Of a stretch of DNA of 64,000 nt, positions 1 to 9,367 are shown in pieces; position 1 is the first letter of the stretch; each line of letters opens with the position of its first letter. This DNA is from Pseudoramibacter alactolyticus ATCC 23263 (GTDB lineage Bacteria; Bacillota; Clostridia; Eubacteriales; Eubacteriaceae): NCBI RefSeq assembly GCF_000185505.1, contig NZ_GL622359.1, forward strand, positions 1,089,412 to 1,153,411, read 5' to 3'. Made by a program: the position numbers and the translations under genes. A model generated the notes under the pieces. It saw only the letters and a program-made list of their open reading frames with translations, searched no databases and was not told the DNA's origin.

Positions 1-1097
1 CCGAAGAAATCGACGAGGCCTTCGCCGCTGCCGATCCGAAACTCGTCACCGCCATCGAAAAAGCGGCGGACAATATCCGCGCCTTCCACAAAAAACAGCT
101 CGAAACCACCTGGACCTACGAGCCGGCACCGGGGATCACCCTGGGACAGCACATCACCCCCATCGAGCGGGTCGGCGTGTACGTGCCCGGCGGCAAAGCC
201 GCCTATCCATCCACCGTGCTGATGGACACCATTCCCGCCGTCGTCGCCGGGGTGAGCGCCATCGCCATGGTCACCCCACCGGGCGAGGACGGCAAGATCA
301 ACCCGAATATTCTCTGCGCGGCTAAAATTGCCGGCGTCTCCGAAATTTACAAAGTCGGCGGCGCCCAAGCCATTGCGGCACTGGCCTACGGCACCGAGAC
401 CATCGCGCCGGTGCACAAAATCGTCGGACCGGGCAATATTTTTGTCGCTACCGCCAAGAAGGAAGTCTTCGGCAAGGTGGCCATCGACATGATTGCCGGG
501 CCCAGCGAAGTGCTCGTGCTTTGCGATGGCTCTGCCGATCCCGAATGGATCGCCGCCGACCTGCTCTCCCAGGCCGAACACGACGAGATGGCCATGCCCA
601 TTCTCGTGACCACCGACGACGCCTTTGCCGACGCCGTGATCGATGAGGTTTATCGCCAGATCAAGGCCGACCTGCGTCGCAAAGCCATCGCCAAGAGCGC
701 TGTCGATCACTTCGGCTTTGTCTTCGTTTGCGACGATTTAGACGAAGCCTTTGAGCTGGCCGGCCGCGTCGCTCCCGAACACATGGAGCTGGCTCTGCCC
801 GACGCCAAAGCCTATCTCGACCGAGTGCAGAACGCCGGCGCCATCTTTCTCGGCAGCTACTCGCCCGAGCCCCTCGGCGATTATTTCGCCGGCCCCAACC
901 ACACCCTGCCCACCTCCGGCACGGCAAAATTCTCCTCGCCGCTCGGCACCTACGACTTTATCAAGCGCTCGAGCATCATTGAATACGGCGAGGCCAATCT
1001 GCGCGCCGTCGCCGACGATATCGTCACCTTTGCCGAAGCCGAAGGCCTTGACGCCCACGCCAAATCCATCGAAAGAAGATTCAGAAAGAAGGTTTAA
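1..1097 (+). CDS. hisD: Histidinol dehydrogenase (5' end outside window)
   Basis: Catalyses the last two steps of histidine synthesis, oxidising L-histidinol to L-histidine with two NAD+. The reading frame is open from base 3, so the gene starts upstream of the window; an internal ATG at 177 is not the start because homologous sequence precedes it. About 364 residues are visible out of the usual 420-430. Visible family motifs are VGVYVPGGKAAYPS near the nucleotide site, VGPGN, AGPSEVLV, the SQAEHD metal-ligand segment, the catalytic Glu-His pair in APEHMEL, and AGPNHTLPTSGTA. The stop TAA directly abuts the ATG of hisC, so both belong to one operon. Confidence 0.97.
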   Translation, partial: EEIDEAFAAADPKLVTAIEKAADNIRAFHKKQLETTWTYEPAPGITLGQHITPIERVGVYVPGGKAAYPSTVLMDTIPAVVAGVSAIAMVTPPGEDGKINPNILCAAKIAGVSEIYKVGGAQAIAALAYGTETIAPVHKIVGPGNIFVATAKKEVFGKVAIDMIAGPSEVLVLCDGSADPEWIAADLLSQAEHDEMAMPILVTTDDAFADAVIDEVYRQIKADLRRKAIAKSAVDHFGFVFVCDDLDEAFELAGRVAPEHMELALPDAKAYLDRVQNAGAIFLGSYSPEPLGDYFAGPNHTLPTSGTAKFSSPLGTYDFIKRSSIIEYGEANLRAVADDIVTFAEAEGLDAHAKSIERRFRKKV

Positions 1098-2171
1098 ATG
1101 ATGGACTACACTGCCAAACTTACCCGCCCCTGTGTCCGGGTCCTCGAAGCCTATCAGGTGGTCCCGCCGAATTACAAAATTATTTTAAACGCCAACGAAA
1201 ATCCCTATGATTTTCCCGACGCCCTCAAAAAAGCTTTTTGCGAACGCATGATGGCCACCACTTTCAACCGCTATCCCGATCCCACAGCGGCCGCCGTGCG
1301 CGAAGAGCTCGCCGCCTACACCGGCGTCGCCGCCGATCAGATCGTTGTGGGCTGCGGCTCGGACGAAATCATGGCCATGCTCGGACAGACCTTTATCGCT
1401 CCCGGCGATGTGGTGATCGGCCACGCCCCCAGCTTTTCGATGTATGAAATCTGGAGCGTCATCGCCGGCGGCCGGTTTCTCTGGGTGCCGGACAACGCCG
1501 CCTATCATCACAACGTCGAGGGCATCATCAACACCGCAAAAGAAAACAACGCCAAGCTCATCTATTTGTGCTCGCCCAATAACCCGACAGGCGGTCTCTT
1601 CCCCCGCCACGACGTGATCCAAATTCTCGAGGAGACGGACGCCCTGGTGGTCCTCGACGAAGCCTATATCGAGTTTAAAAGTCCGGAGGATTCCCTGGCC
1701 CGCCTGGTTGACAGCTACGGCAATCTGCTCGTAATGCGCACCCTCTCCAAAGCTTTCGGTCTCGCGGGGGTCCGCTGCGGTTATTGTCTCGGGCCGAAGC
1801 CGCTCATCGACATGATCAGCAAAGTCAAATCGCCCTACAACCTCAACAAACTCACCCAGGAAGCGGCGCTCATCGGGCTTCAGAACCGCGACAGGCTCCT
1901 CGCCCGGGTGAAAACCCTTAACGCGGAACGCCACCGGGTTTACCGGGCGCTGCTCGCTTTTGATCTCGGCCGGGTGTTCCCGACCGCCGCCAATTTTATT
2001 TATTTTGAAACGCCCCGCGGCGCCGCCATCGAAAAGGCCATGCGCGCCCGCAGCATCCTGGTGAAAACCTTCGGCGCAACGGGCGGCGGCCTCACGCCTT
2101 TCCGGCTAACCATCGGCGCCCCGGAAGAAAACGACGCCGTGCTCGACGCCATCGCGGAGGCCCTGCAATGA
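1098..2171 (+). CDS. hisC: Histidinol-phosphate aminotransferase
   Basis: PLP enzyme that converts imidazole acetol phosphate and glutamate to histidinol phosphate. It has 357 residues, normal for the family. Fold-type I motifs are visible: ANENPYDFP at the N-terminus, the SPNNPTGG turn, LDEAYIEF with the PLP-pyridine Asp, and the PLP lysine in TLSKAFGLAGVRCGY. ATG 1098 directly follows the hisD stop; a second ATG at 1101 is also possible, and an AGAAGG-like ribosome site lies just upstream of both. The stop TGA overlaps the hisB ATG, so the genes are translationally coupled. Confidence 0.97.
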   Translation: MMDYTAKLTRPCVRVLEAYQVVPPNYKIILNANENPYDFPDALKKAFCERMMATTFNRYPDPTAAAVREELAAYTGVAADQIVVGCGSDEIMAMLGQTFIAPGDVVIGHAPSFSMYEIWSVIAGGRFLWVPDNAAYHHNVEGIINTAKENNAKLIYLCSPNNPTGGLFPRHDVIQILEETDALVVLDEAYIEFKSPEDSLARLVDSYGNLLVMRTLSKAFGLAGVRCGYCLGPKPLIDMISKVKSPYNLNKLTQEAALIGLQNRDRLLARVKTLNAERHRVYRALLAFDLGRVFPTAANFIYFETPRGAAIEKAMRARSILVKTFGATGGGLTPFRLTIGAPEENDAVLDAIAEALQ

Positions 2172-2755
2172 ACCGATCCGTCACCCTCAGCCGGGAAACC
2201 AAGGAAACCCGGATCGCTCTGACCCTCAATCTTGACGGCAGCGGCCGCTCCGACATCCATTCGTCGGTGCCCTTCTTCGATCACATGCTCACCCTCTTCG
2301 CGGCCCACGGCCGGTTCGACCTGAACGTGAGCGCCAAAGGCGACGGCGTCGACAACCATCATGTCATCGAGGATCTGGGCATCCTCCTGGGGCAGGCCTT
2401 CGCCCAGGCACTGGGCGACAAGGCCGGCATCACCCGCTACGCCACCGAATTTCTCCCGATGGACGAATCCCTGTGCCGCATCAACGTCGATATCAGCGGC
2501 CGGGCCACCCTCGTCTGGGACGTCACCCTGACCCGGGAAATGATCGGCGATTTCGAAACGGAAATGCTTCGGGAGTTCTTCATTGCCTTTGCACACAACG
2601 CCGCCATGACCGTTCACGTGGCCTCCCTTTACGGCGTGAACAACCACCACATTGTGGAAGGCATCTTCAAGGGATTTGGCCGCGCGCTCAAAACGGCGGT
2701 CGCCATCGACCCGACTGTTCGCGGCATTCCCAGCACGAAGGGGGTGATCGCATGA
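2168..2755 (+). CDS. hisB: Imidazoleglycerol-phosphate dehydratase
   Basis: Mn-dependent dehydratase that makes imidazole acetol phosphate, the substrate of the neighbouring HisC. It has 195 residues, the size of the monofunctional bacterial enzyme, without the phosphatase domain found in enterobacteria. The two metal-binding repeats are visible: PFFDHMLTLFAAHG, then VDNHHVIEDLGI, and in the second half HVASLYGVNNHHIVEGIFK. The start overlaps the end of hisC (ATGA) and the stop overlaps the hisH start (ATGA). The histidinol-phosphate phosphatase of the pathway must therefore lie outside this window. Confidence 0.97.
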   Translation: MNRSVTLSRETKETRIALTLNLDGSGRSDIHSSVPFFDHMLTLFAAHGRFDLNVSAKGDGVDNHHVIEDLGILLGQAFAQALGDKAGITRYATEFLPMDESLCRINVDISGRATLVWDVTLTREMIGDFETEMLREFFIAFAHNAAMTVHVASLYGVNNHHIVEGIFKGFGRALKTAVAIDPTVRGIPSTKGVIA

Positions 2756-3366
2756 CCGTCGCCATTATCGACTACGATGTCGGCAATCTGAAAAATGTGC
2801 ACACCGCCCTTCAGGACGTGGCCCTCGACGCGGTGATTACCCGAGATCCCGCGGTGATCGACAGCGCCGAGGCTATCGTGCTGCCCGGGGTCGGCGCCTT
2901 CGCCGACGCCATGGCCAATCTCGAACGGTTTTCCCTTGACGAACCGCTCAAGCGCAGCGTCGCAAAGGGCAAACCGCTGCTCGGCATCTGTCTGGGCATG
3001 CAGCTGCTCTTTGACGAGAGCGAAGAGGACGGCCGCTGGCCGGGGCTCGGCCTCATCCCCGGCCGGGTCGTCCATTTTGACACGCCGCAGCTCAAGGTGC
3101 CCCACATGGGCTGGAACAATCTGAACGTCCATCGGGAAGATTCTATTGTCCGGGGCATCACCCATGAGGATTACGTTTATTTTGTGCATTCCTATTATGC
3201 GGCGCCGAAGGATTTCGACGCGGACGTCGTGGCCTATGCGGATTACGGCGTGCGCGTGCCGGCCATCGTCCGAAAAGATAACGTCATCGGCATGCAGTTT
3301 CACCCCGAAAAGAGCGCCGGCGTCGGCACCCGTCTGCTCACCAATTTCAAGGAGGTTCTCTCATGA
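2752..3366 (+). CDS. hisH: Imidazole glycerol phosphate synthase, glutaminase subunit
   Basis: Class I glutamine amidotransferase that supplies ammonia to HisF in the heterodimeric IGP synthase. The product has 204 residues. The catalytic triad is visible: the nucleophile Cys in GICLGMQLLF and the His-Glu pair in GMQFHPEKSAG. The N-terminus IIDYDVGNLKNV is typical. The frame is open further upstream inside hisB, but the start is placed at ATG 2752 because it forms the ATGA overlap with the hisB stop and begins exactly where the family begins. The stop overlaps the hisA start. Confidence 0.96.
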   Translation: MTVAIIDYDVGNLKNVHTALQDVALDAVITRDPAVIDSAEAIVLPGVGAFADAMANLERFSLDEPLKRSVAKGKPLLGICLGMQLLFDESEEDGRWPGLGLIPGRVVHFDTPQLKVPHMGWNNLNVHREDSIVRGITHEDYVYFVHSYYAAPKDFDADVVAYADYGVRVPAIVRKDNVIGMQFHPEKSAGVGTRLLTNFKEVLS

Positions 3367-4070
3367 TTGTTTTACCCGCCATCGATATTAAAGACGGCCA
3401 ATGTGTGCGCCTCAAGCAGGGCGTCAAAGAAGATAAAACCGTCTATTTCAAAGATCCGGTGGCCGTTGCCAAACGCTTCGAGGCCGACGGCGCCGAATAC
3501 CTGCACCTGGTGGATCTCGACGGCGCTTTTGACGGCGAGCCCAAGAACCTGTCCGTCGTCAAGGCCATCGTCGACGCGGTGCATATTCCTGTCGAGCTCG
3601 GCGGCGGCATCCGCACCGAGGCCATCGCCGATATGTATATCGGCATCGGGGTGTCCCGCATCATCATCGGCACCCAGGCCATCAAGGATTTCCGCTTCAT
3701 CGAGCACCTTATCGCCAAATACGACGACAAAGTCTGCGTGTCCATCGACGCGAGAGACGGCATCGTGCGCACCGAAGGCTGGACGGAGGACAGCAACATC
3801 GAAGCGCTGGAGCTCGCCACCCGGCTCGAAAAAATCGGCTTGTCCACGCTGGTTTACACCGATATTGCCAAGGACGGCATGATGAGCGGACCGAACTTTG
3901 ACGTGCTGGCGCTGCTCAACCAAAACCTGAACATGAACATCATCGCTTCCGGCGGCATCGCCGGTCCCGAACATCTGGACCGTCTCGCCGCCATGGGGCT
4001 TTACGGCGCGATCTCCGGCAAAGCGATCTACGAGGGGGCCATCGATTTAAAAGCCTATCTCGGCAAATAG
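3363..4070 (+). CDS. hisA: ProFAR isomerase (phosphoribosylformimino-AICAR-P isomerase)
   Basis: TIM-barrel isomerase that opens the ribose of ProFAR to give PRFAR, the substrate of HisHF. It has 235 residues. The catalytic Asp pair of the family can be placed in LPAIDIKDG (strand 1) and SIDARDG (strand 5). Phosphate-binding glycines appear in ELGGGIRT and IASGGIAG. ATG 3363 overlaps the hisH stop (ATGA). It lies between hisH and hisF as in most Firmicutes his operons. Confidence 0.96.
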   Translation: MIVLPAIDIKDGQCVRLKQGVKEDKTVYFKDPVAVAKRFEADGAEYLHLVDLDGAFDGEPKNLSVVKAIVDAVHIPVELGGGIRTEAIADMYIGIGVSRIIIGTQAIKDFRFIEHLIAKYDDKVCVSIDARDGIVRTEGWTEDSNIEALELATRLEKIGLSTLVYTDIAKDGMMSGPNFDVLALLNQNLNMNIIASGGIAGPEHLDRLAAMGLYGAISGKAIYEGAIDLKAYLGK

Positions 4071-4079
4071 GAGGCATCC

Positions 4080-4841
4080 GTGCTGACCAAACGCATCATC
4101 CCCTGCCTCGACGTGGATCACGGCCGGGTCGTCAAGGGGCAGAAATTCAAAAACATTCAGGATGTCGCCGATCCTGTGACCCTCGGCCGCACTTATTCCG
4201 AACAGGGCGCCGACGAGCTCGTGTTTTACGACATCACGGCAAGCTATGAAGAGCGGGATATCTTTCTAAACATCGTCGAACGGGTGGCCGAAGCCATTCG
4301 CATTCCCTTCACCATCGGGGGCGGCATCAGCACCGCCGAGGATTTTCGCAGGGTGCTGATGGCCGGGGCCGACAAAGTCTCCGTCAACAGTGCCGCGGTG
4401 AAAAATCCGCAGCTCATCATGGACGCGGCGCGGCGCTTTGGCAACCAATGCGTGGTGCTCTCCATTGACGCCAAACGCAACGCCACCGGCAGCTGGGATG
4501 TTTATACCAAGGGCGGCCGCGTAAACACCGGCATCGACGCCATCGCCTGGGCGAAGCGGGGGCAGGACCTCGGCGCCGGGGAAATCTGCATCAATTCCAT
4601 CGACACCGACGGCATTAAAGACGGTTATGATCTCGCGCTTAACCGCATCCTTGCCGAAACGTTAACCATTCCCATCATCGCTTCCGGCGGGGCGGGCAAG
4701 ATGGCCGATTTTGCCGAGGTGCTCGACGCCGGCGCCGACGCGGCGCTGGCAGCCTCCGTCTTCCACTATAAAGAAATCGCCATCCCCGACCTCAAGCATT
4801 ACCTTGGCGGCCGCGGTCTGCCCATGCGCACGCAGCGCTGA
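4080..4841 (+). CDS. hisF: Imidazole glycerol phosphate synthase, cyclase subunit
   Basis: TIM-barrel cyclase partner of HisH; it uses the channelled ammonia to convert PRFAR to IGP and AICAR. It has 253 residues. The start is a GTG preceded at ideal distance by AGGAGG. The N-terminus [16 protein letters not shown] carries the catalytic Asp; the second Asp lies in [10 protein letters not shown], and phosphate loops are IGGGIST and IASGGAG. The gene is nine bases after hisA and 25 bases before hisIE. Confidence 0.97.
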   Translation: MLTKRIIPCLDVDHGRVVKGQKFKNIQDVADPVTLGRTYSEQGADELVFYDITASYEERDIFLNIVERVAEAIRIPFTIGGGISTAEDFRRVLMAGADKVSVNSAAVKNPQLIMDAARRFGNQCVVLSIDAKRNATGSWDVYTKGGRVNTGIDAIAWAKRGQDLGAGEICINSIDTDGIKDGYDLALNRILAETLTIPIIASGGAGKMADFAEVLDAGADAALAASVFHYKEIAIPDLKHYLGGRGLPMRTQR

Positions 4842-4866
4842 CCGCCGTCTATTCAGAAAGGCTTTT

Positions 4867-5559
4867 ATGTCAAACTTAAAATCCATCACCGACCTCTCTG
4901 CCATCGATTTTCACTTTAACGATCAGGGGCTGATCCCCGCGATTCTCCAGGATTACCACACCCGGGAAATCCTGATGATGGCCTGGATGAACGCCGAGTC
5001 CCTGGCCCTAACCCTCGAAACCGGCAACGCAACCTTCTTCAGCCGCAGCCGCGGCACCCTGTGGACCAAAGGCGAAACCTCCGGACATTTTCAAAAGGTC
5101 GTCGCCATCGACTACGACTGCGACGCGGACACCCTGCTCCTGCAGGTCAACCCCATCGGACCCGCCTGCCACACCGGCCGCCGTTCCTGCTTTTACAGAC
5201 GCCTGGCCGCCGACGACGTCCTCGACCGCGGCAACAGCGACATCCTCACCGCGCTTGCCGCCCAGATTGAAGACCGCAGAATCCACCCCATCGAAGGCTC
5301 CTACACCAACTATTTATTCAACGAAGGCATCGATAAAATCTGCAAAAAGGTCGGCGAAGAAGCCACCGAGACCGTCATCGCCGCGAAAAACGGCGATCCG
5401 GACGAGCTCGTCAGCGAGACCGCCGATCTGCTCTATCACCTGACGGTGCTGCTCAATCATCAGGGCACGAGTTTTAACGCGGTGTATGAAAAGCTCGCCG
5501 CCCGCCATCAAACCCAGCGCCGGGACGAATACGGCGATCGCGGCAAAATCAAAAAATAA
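4867..5559 (+). CDS. hisIE: Bifunctional phosphoribosyl-AMP cyclohydrolase / phosphoribosyl-ATP pyrophosphatase
   Basis: Fusion of the second- and third-step enzymes of histidine synthesis, 230 residues. The HisI part (about 1-125) has the TKGETSGH segment and the metal and catalytic cysteines in [12 protein letters not shown]. The HisE part (about 135-225) has the all-alpha pyrophosphohydrolase motif [14 protein letters not shown] and [12 protein letters not shown] 4867 was chosen because it follows an AGAAAGG ribosome site; the frame is open further upstream inside hisF, but homology starts here. It is the last gene of the operon and is followed at once by a strong terminator. Confidence 0.96.
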   Translation: MSNLKSITDLSAIDFHFNDQGLIPAILQDYHTREILMMAWMNAESLALTLETGNATFFSRSRGTLWTKGETSGHFQKVVAIDYDCDADTLLLQVNPIGPACHTGRRSCFYRRLAADDVLDRGNSDILTALAAQIEDRRIHPIEGSYTNYLFNEGIDKICKKVGEEATETVIAAKNGDPDELVSETADLLYHLTVLLNHQGTSFNAVYEKLAARHQTQRRDEYGDRGKIKK

Positions 5560-5575
5560 AATGCGATCCGCACAC

Positions 5576-5610
5576 AAAAAAACCTGAGGCAAAATGCCTC
5601 AGGTTTTTTG
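5576..5610. terminator. Bidirectional terminator, his operon / arginase-fold gene
   Basis: An 11-base-pair stem (5581-5591 with 5595-5605, a perfect AACCTGAGGCA repeat) with a three-base loop has T-rich tracts on both sides, so it can stop transcription from hisIE on + and from the convergent minus-strand gene ending at 5623. Confidence 0.93.
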
Positions 5611-5622
5611 ATGGCCGTGCGC

Positions 5623-6366
5623 TTATGCCATCAGCGTCTGCATCAGCGCGCGGTTGACGACGTCGCTTTGAACGATCTGTTTTTCCCTGGCGTTTTCCGA
5701 CGGCTCCCCGCAGATATCCGCTCCTAAAACCGGCAGCGCGCGCGTCAGCCGGCGAATGGCCGCCGTCAGCGTTTTTAACGCCATCGTTCCCTGGTCCCAA
5801 TTGGTGGTGAGCACCGCCGGCGAAAGTACATCCTTGTCCACCGAGAGATAAACGGGACAGCCGTCGGCAATAATCGAATCGAGCGCCGCCCCGTCGTTCA
5901 GGCAGGCGATCCGTGCCGCCGCGTCTTCAGACAAATGCGCAGGATCCGCCAAAAGTTCCTGCTGATGCCGGCCTGCGCCGATCAAAAACACCCGGTTTAA
6001 AAACGGATGGTCCCGCAGCGCCTCGCGCAGCCAGGAACCGCAGCTCAACAAAGGACCAAACCGCGGCCGCCTGGCATCCACATGATGGTCGAACACCACC
6101 AGATTAAAGGGCCGGCGGATGGTTTCGGTCCAGAAATAGCTCAGATAATGATAGTTGCCGTTGTCCAGAAAATGCAGCCCCCGACGTCCCGCCGTGTGCA
6201 TCCGGCGGCGCAGCCGGGCCGCCGCCGCCGGATCGCAATAGCCGTAGGTGCCGGGTATCCCGCTGCAGTCCAGCCAATCATGCGCCCGATCGCCATAAAA
6301 ATGTTCCCGCCGATAAACCCCGGTGAAATTCATCAGGGTCAATCCGGACCATCCCTGCCCTTTCAT
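5623..6366 (-). CDS. Arginase/ureohydrolase-fold protein, substrate unknown
   Basis: A 247-residue protein of the arginase/agmatinase/formiminoglutamase fold. The binuclear metal-site motifs are visible in divergent form: DNGNYHY, FDHHVDA in place of the usual DAHxDxR/N, SVDKDVLSP matching SxDxDxxDP, and DICGEPS near the end. The metal-binding His and Asp residues are largely kept, so hydrolase activity on a guanidino or amide substrate is plausible, but the substrate cannot be named. ATG 6366 has a GAGAGG ribosome site. It follows the rRNA methylase gene by 24 bases and is probably co-transcribed. Whether it takes part in histidine or arginine turnover is speculation based only on position. 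Confidence 0.8.
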   Translation of the reverse strand: MKGQGWSGLTLMNFTGVYRREHFYGDRAHDWLDCSGIPGTYGYCDPAAAARLRRRMHTAGRRGLHFLDNGNYHYLSYFWTETIRRPFNLVVFDHHVDARRPRFGPLLSCGSWLREALRDHPFLNRVFLIGAGRHQQELLADPAHLSEDAAARIACLNDGAALDSIIADGCPVYLSVDKDVLSPAVLTTNWDQGTMALKTLTAAIRRLTRALPVLGADICGEPSENAREKQIVQSDVVNRALMQTLMA

Positions 6367-6390
6367 CGCATGCCTCTCTTTTCTCTTGCG

Positions 6391-7794
6391 CTATTTTTTC
6401 ATGATCCGCAGGCCCTTGGGATAATGATTTTTGATGACACCCTCGCTGGCCTTGCCCCAGCCGAGGGGATATCCCTGCCAGGTGACCGCCGTCCAGCCCC
6501 TGAGGCCCGCGGCGCGCAGCGGTTCCCCCTTCAGATACGCAAAGGCCTCGTCAGCGCTTGTTACTTCGTGGCGCCGGCCGCCGTTTTCGGGCATCAGCGC
6601 CATCGCGAGGGCATGAGCCGGCTCGAAGCGGCCGGTTTTAAAGACCCCCAGTTCCAGCCCGAAGCGCAGCGTTTTAAGGCCTTCGAGCCGTCGCGGCGCA
6701 AACCCTTCCGGCGCGGCAAAAAGCTTGTCGCCCGCCTGCCAGAGATCCTTATCCGGAAGAGACAGCGCTGTTTCTTTTAAAAACCGATGAAAATCGGCCC
6801 GCTCTTTTTTGGCCGGCCGTGTCCAGATGGATCGCCGCTTCTTATTTTTGCTCCTGCGAACGGGCATGTCGGCATTTTCCGCGTCGCGAAGCTTGCGCAT
6901 CTTGGCCACAAAGTGCCCTTCTCCTGCCACATGATTCGGCATGATGCGCAGGGTGCCGGCCACTCGCCTTTCGCCGGTCGCCGCCCATTCCGGCCGGCCG
7001 TGATCCGCCAGTCCCGGTAAAGCCAACGGTACCACTTCGTAACGATCCGTCGCGATCAGCCGCTCGACGATCTGCTCATTTTCTTCCGGGGAAAAGGTGC
7101 AGGTCGAATAAACCAGTTCCCCGCCGGGGGCCAGCAGCTGATCCACCGTTTTGAGGATCTCCCATTGTCTGGCCGCGCATTGGATTACCCGCTCGGGCTG
7201 CCACTCGGCGAGCACGTCGGGATCCTTGCGAAACATCCCCTCGCCGGAACACGGCGCATCCACCAAAATTTTATTAAAGTATCCGGTGAAGCCCGCCATC
7301 AATTTATCCGGTGCGGCACTTAAAATCACGCTGTTGGCAATGCCCATGCGCTCCATATTGGACGCCAGCACGGCGCTGCGGCTTTTAACGATCTCGTTGG
7401 AAATAAGCACGCCGCGCCCGTTCAGCTTGCAGGCCAGCTGCGTGCTCTTGCCCCCCGGTGCCGCGCATAGATCCAGCACCCGATCACCGGGCTCTGCTCC
7501 CAGGGCCTCCGCCGGGGTCATGGCCGTGGGCTCCTGCACATAATAAAGCCCTGCATAATAGCCCACCTGCTTGCCGGGGCGTACATCGCCGCCGATATAA
7601 AACCCGGTGGGACACCAGGGAACGGCCTTCGTTTCAAAGGGAAAAAGCGATCGCATCCGCCCGTTGTCCATCTTGAGCGTGTTAGTCCGAATGCCTTTAT
7701 AGGCGGAACGATTATAGCTGTCAGCCAGGGCGGCAAAGGCTTCCGACCCCATCAATGTGCGCATTTTATCAGAAAAAGCTTCCGGTAAATTCAT
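6391..7794 (-). CDS. rsmF: RsmF-type 16S rRNA (cytosine-5) methyltransferase
   Basis: SAM-dependent m5C methyltransferase of the NOL1/NOP2/Sun family, 467 residues. The N-terminal two thirds is the catalytic domain: SAM-binding LDLCAAPGGKSTQLA, the PCSGEGMF motif IV and the YSTCTFSPEENE motif VI, the last two carrying the two catalytic cysteines. The C-terminal part (from about 330) fits the RNA-binding region of RsmF/YebU-like enzymes and ends in WQGYPLGWGK. The frame is open 31 codons further upstream, but ATG 7794 is preceded by AGGAG at good spacing and begins where the family begins. The exact target base cannot be told from sequence, so the symbol marks the subfamily. Confidence 0.87.
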   Translation of the reverse strand: MNLPEAFSDKMRTLMGSEAFAALADSYNRSAYKGIRTNTLKMDNGRMRSLFPFETKAVPWCPTGFYIGGDVRPGKQVGYYAGLYYVQEPTAMTPAEALGAEPGDRVLDLCAAPGGKSTQLACKLNGRGVLISNEIVKSRSAVLASNMERMGIANSVILSAAPDKLMAGFTGYFNKILVDAPCSGEGMFRKDPDVLAEWQPERVIQCAARQWEILKTVDQLLAPGGELVYSTCTFSPEENEQIVERLIATDRYEVVPLALPGLADHGRPEWAATGERRVAGTLRIMPNHVAGEGHFVAKMRKLRDAENADMPVRRSKNKKRRSIWTRPAKKERADFHRFLKETALSLPDKDLWQAGDKLFAAPEGFAPRRLEGLKTLRFGLELGVFKTGRFEPAHALAMALMPENGGRRHEVTSADEAFAYLKGEPLRAAGLRGWTAVTWQGYPLGWGKASEGVIKNHYPKGLRIMKK

Positions 7795-7817
7795 GGCGTT
7801 CTCCTGTCTTTCGGATT

Positions 7818-7845
7818 TAAAAAAAGCCGACAAGCGGCTTTTTGA
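7818..7845 (-). terminator. Terminator or attenuator between yacL and rsmF
   Basis: A nine-base-pair AAAAAGCCG/CGGCTTTTT stem followed on the minus strand by a T-run lies between the two genes, only about 25 bases before the methylase ATG. It ends yacL transcription at least partly; the downstream genes then depend on readthrough. Confidence 0.8.
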
Positions 7846-7861
7846 ATGCCCGGCAAAGCCA

Positions 7862-8977
7862 TTAAACGTCTTTACTGGGTTTGGCAAAAATCATGCGGCC
7901 GGCAGCCGTTTGCAGCACACTGGTGACAGTCACGGCAATGTGCTCGCCGATGTGACGTTTGCCGTTTTCCACGACGATCATCGTGCCGTCGTCCAGGTAG
8001 GCCACGGCCTGACCGCTTTCCTTCCCGTTTTTAACCGGATGGACCTGCATAGCCTCGCCGGGAAGCACCACCGGTTTCACCGCATTGGCCAGCTCGTTAA
8101 TATTGAGCACCTGAACGCCGCGGACCGTCGCCACCTTGTTGAGGTTGTAATCGTTGGTGAGAATCTTATACTTCTTTTCCTTACCCATGCGGACCAATTT
8201 ATCGTCCACGCCGGTCAAGTCGTCGTAATCTTCTTCGGAGACGCGGATCATCTCGTCAAATTCATTTTGCATCTTTTTGACAATGTCAAGACCGCGGCGC
8301 CCCCGGGCGCGCTTCAGATCGTCGCCGTTATCCGCCAGAAGCTGCAGCTCTGCCAGCACAAACACCGGCACGATCACCGGCCCCTCCAAAAAACCGGAAC
8401 GCATGATGTCATAAATCCGGCCATCGATGATCACCGACGTATCCAAAATTTTAATTTCCGGTTCCAAGGCATTGGTTTTCCTGCGGCTGAGTTTGCGCGT
8501 GAGGCTGCTGCCCACATTGACGCTCCGCATCTGCCGAAACGCGTCGATAAATTCGTCGCGCTTGCGCACGGGAATCGCCACCCCAAGATAGGCCATCAGC
8601 ACGTAAACCACGATAGTGAGCACGCTGGCCAGCCATTTGATGGGGATTTGCGCAATGGGCACCGAGATGAGCATCGCGATAAGCAGACCAATCACAAGCC
8701 CGCCAATCCCGAGCACGACATCCGCCATTCGCACTTCTTCCAGACTTTTCTCGACCGCTTTTGAAATGGCTTTGCCCATTTTGACAATCAACGAAAAAAT
8801 AAAATAAAAAATGAGACCAAAAATAACAACGGCGCCAATCGTCACAAGCCAGCGATACATATCCGTCGCCGCCATTTTTTGTGGCAGCCAGCGGTGCACA
8901 ATCGCCGCGTTTCCCAGCACATAGCCGATAATCATTCCGAATAGCGTGCAAATCCCTCTTAAAACTTTACGTAGCAT
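7862..8977 (-). CDS. YacL-type membrane PIN/TRAM domain protein
   Basis: A 371-residue integral membrane protein with four predicted helices in the first 130 residues (for example LFGMIIGYVLG and VVLGIGGLVIGLLIAMLISV), then a PIN-like nuclease domain (ILDTSVIIDGRIYD with the first acidic residues, VPVFVLAELQLLAD, LTNDYNLNK) and a C-terminal TRAM domain for RNA binding (about 310-370). This order is that of B. subtilis YacL. PIN acidic residues are kept, so RNase activity is possible, but no substrate is established from sequence. ATG 8977 has a perfect AAAGGAGGTG ribosome site; a longer frame upstream lacks one. In Clostridia it is usually near carD; here a sugar module separates them. Confidence 0.9.
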   Translation of the reverse strand: MLRKVLRGICTLFGMIIGYVLGNAAIVHRWLPQKMAATDMYRWLVTIGAVVIFGLIFYFIFSLIVKMGKAISKAVEKSLEEVRMADVVLGIGGLVIGLLIAMLISVPIAQIPIKWLASVLTIVVYVLMAYLGVAIPVRKRDEFIDAFRQMRSVNVGSSLTRKLSRRKTNALEPEIKILDTSVIIDGRIYDIMRSGFLEGPVIVPVFVLAELQLLADNGDDLKRARGRRGLDIVKKMQNEFDEMIRVSEEDYDDLTGVDDKLVRMGKEKKYKILTNDYNLNKVATVRGVQVLNINELANAVKPVVLPGEAMQVHPVKNGKESGQAVAYLDDGTMIVVENGKRHIGEHIAVTVTSVLQTAAGRMIFAKPSKDV

Positions 8978-9010
8978 GATTTCACCTCCTTTCATAGAAT
9001 GTGCATTTTT

Positions 9011-9019
9011 ATTATAACA
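9011..9019 (-). promoter_or_regulatory. Extended -10 element of yacL
   Basis: Reads TGTTATAAT on the minus strand, an extended -10 box about 35 bases before the yacL ATG. No good -35 is seen, which is usual for extended -10 promoters. Confidence 0.6.
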
Positions 9020-9310
9020 TGCCTTCAAAAGCCTCGCCACTTTTGTATGATTTATTTGTCCAAACCTTGCGTGACGGTAACCGACAATTTCCGCGTGGAC
9101 CCGCGCACAGCCGGCGTGACGAATGTGCCAAGCGCCCATCCCTGCGGCGCGCGGGCTGCGACGTGGAAAAAAATTCAGCTAAGCAACGGCTGAATGACGG
9201 CGCATTCTGCTGATCGCGTCAGCAATCAGCTCAACGCACCTTAGCTGCCGTTATCCCGTGATTTGTCCATAACACCGAACAAGAACAGCCGGCAGCAAGC
9301 CGCGAATAAC

Positions 9311-9352
9311 AAAAATGCTATCCCGTCAAATGGCGGAATAGCATTTATTTTT
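9311..9352. terminator. Terminator after deoR-type regulator
   Basis: An AAATGCTAT/ATAGCATTT stem with one internal mismatch and a CCG/CGG extension is flanked by T tracts on both sides. It lies just after the minus-strand regulator stop. Confidence 0.85.
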
Positions 9353-9367
9353 TTAATGATATTGGCG

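Larger units (their letters stand above)
8978..9367. other. Intergenic stretch upstream of yacL
   Basis: About 390 bases without a credible gene. It holds the yacL -10 element (9011-9019), an imperfect inverted repeat GCTGAT/ATCAGC at 9209-9230 of unknown role, and the deoR terminator. Short open frames here have no ribosome site and no recognisable product. Confidence 0.6.

Noticed and set aside
8999-9213. Two short overlapping + frames upstream of yacL
   Set aside because: No ribosome site, no family resemblance, and they overlap the yacL promoter.
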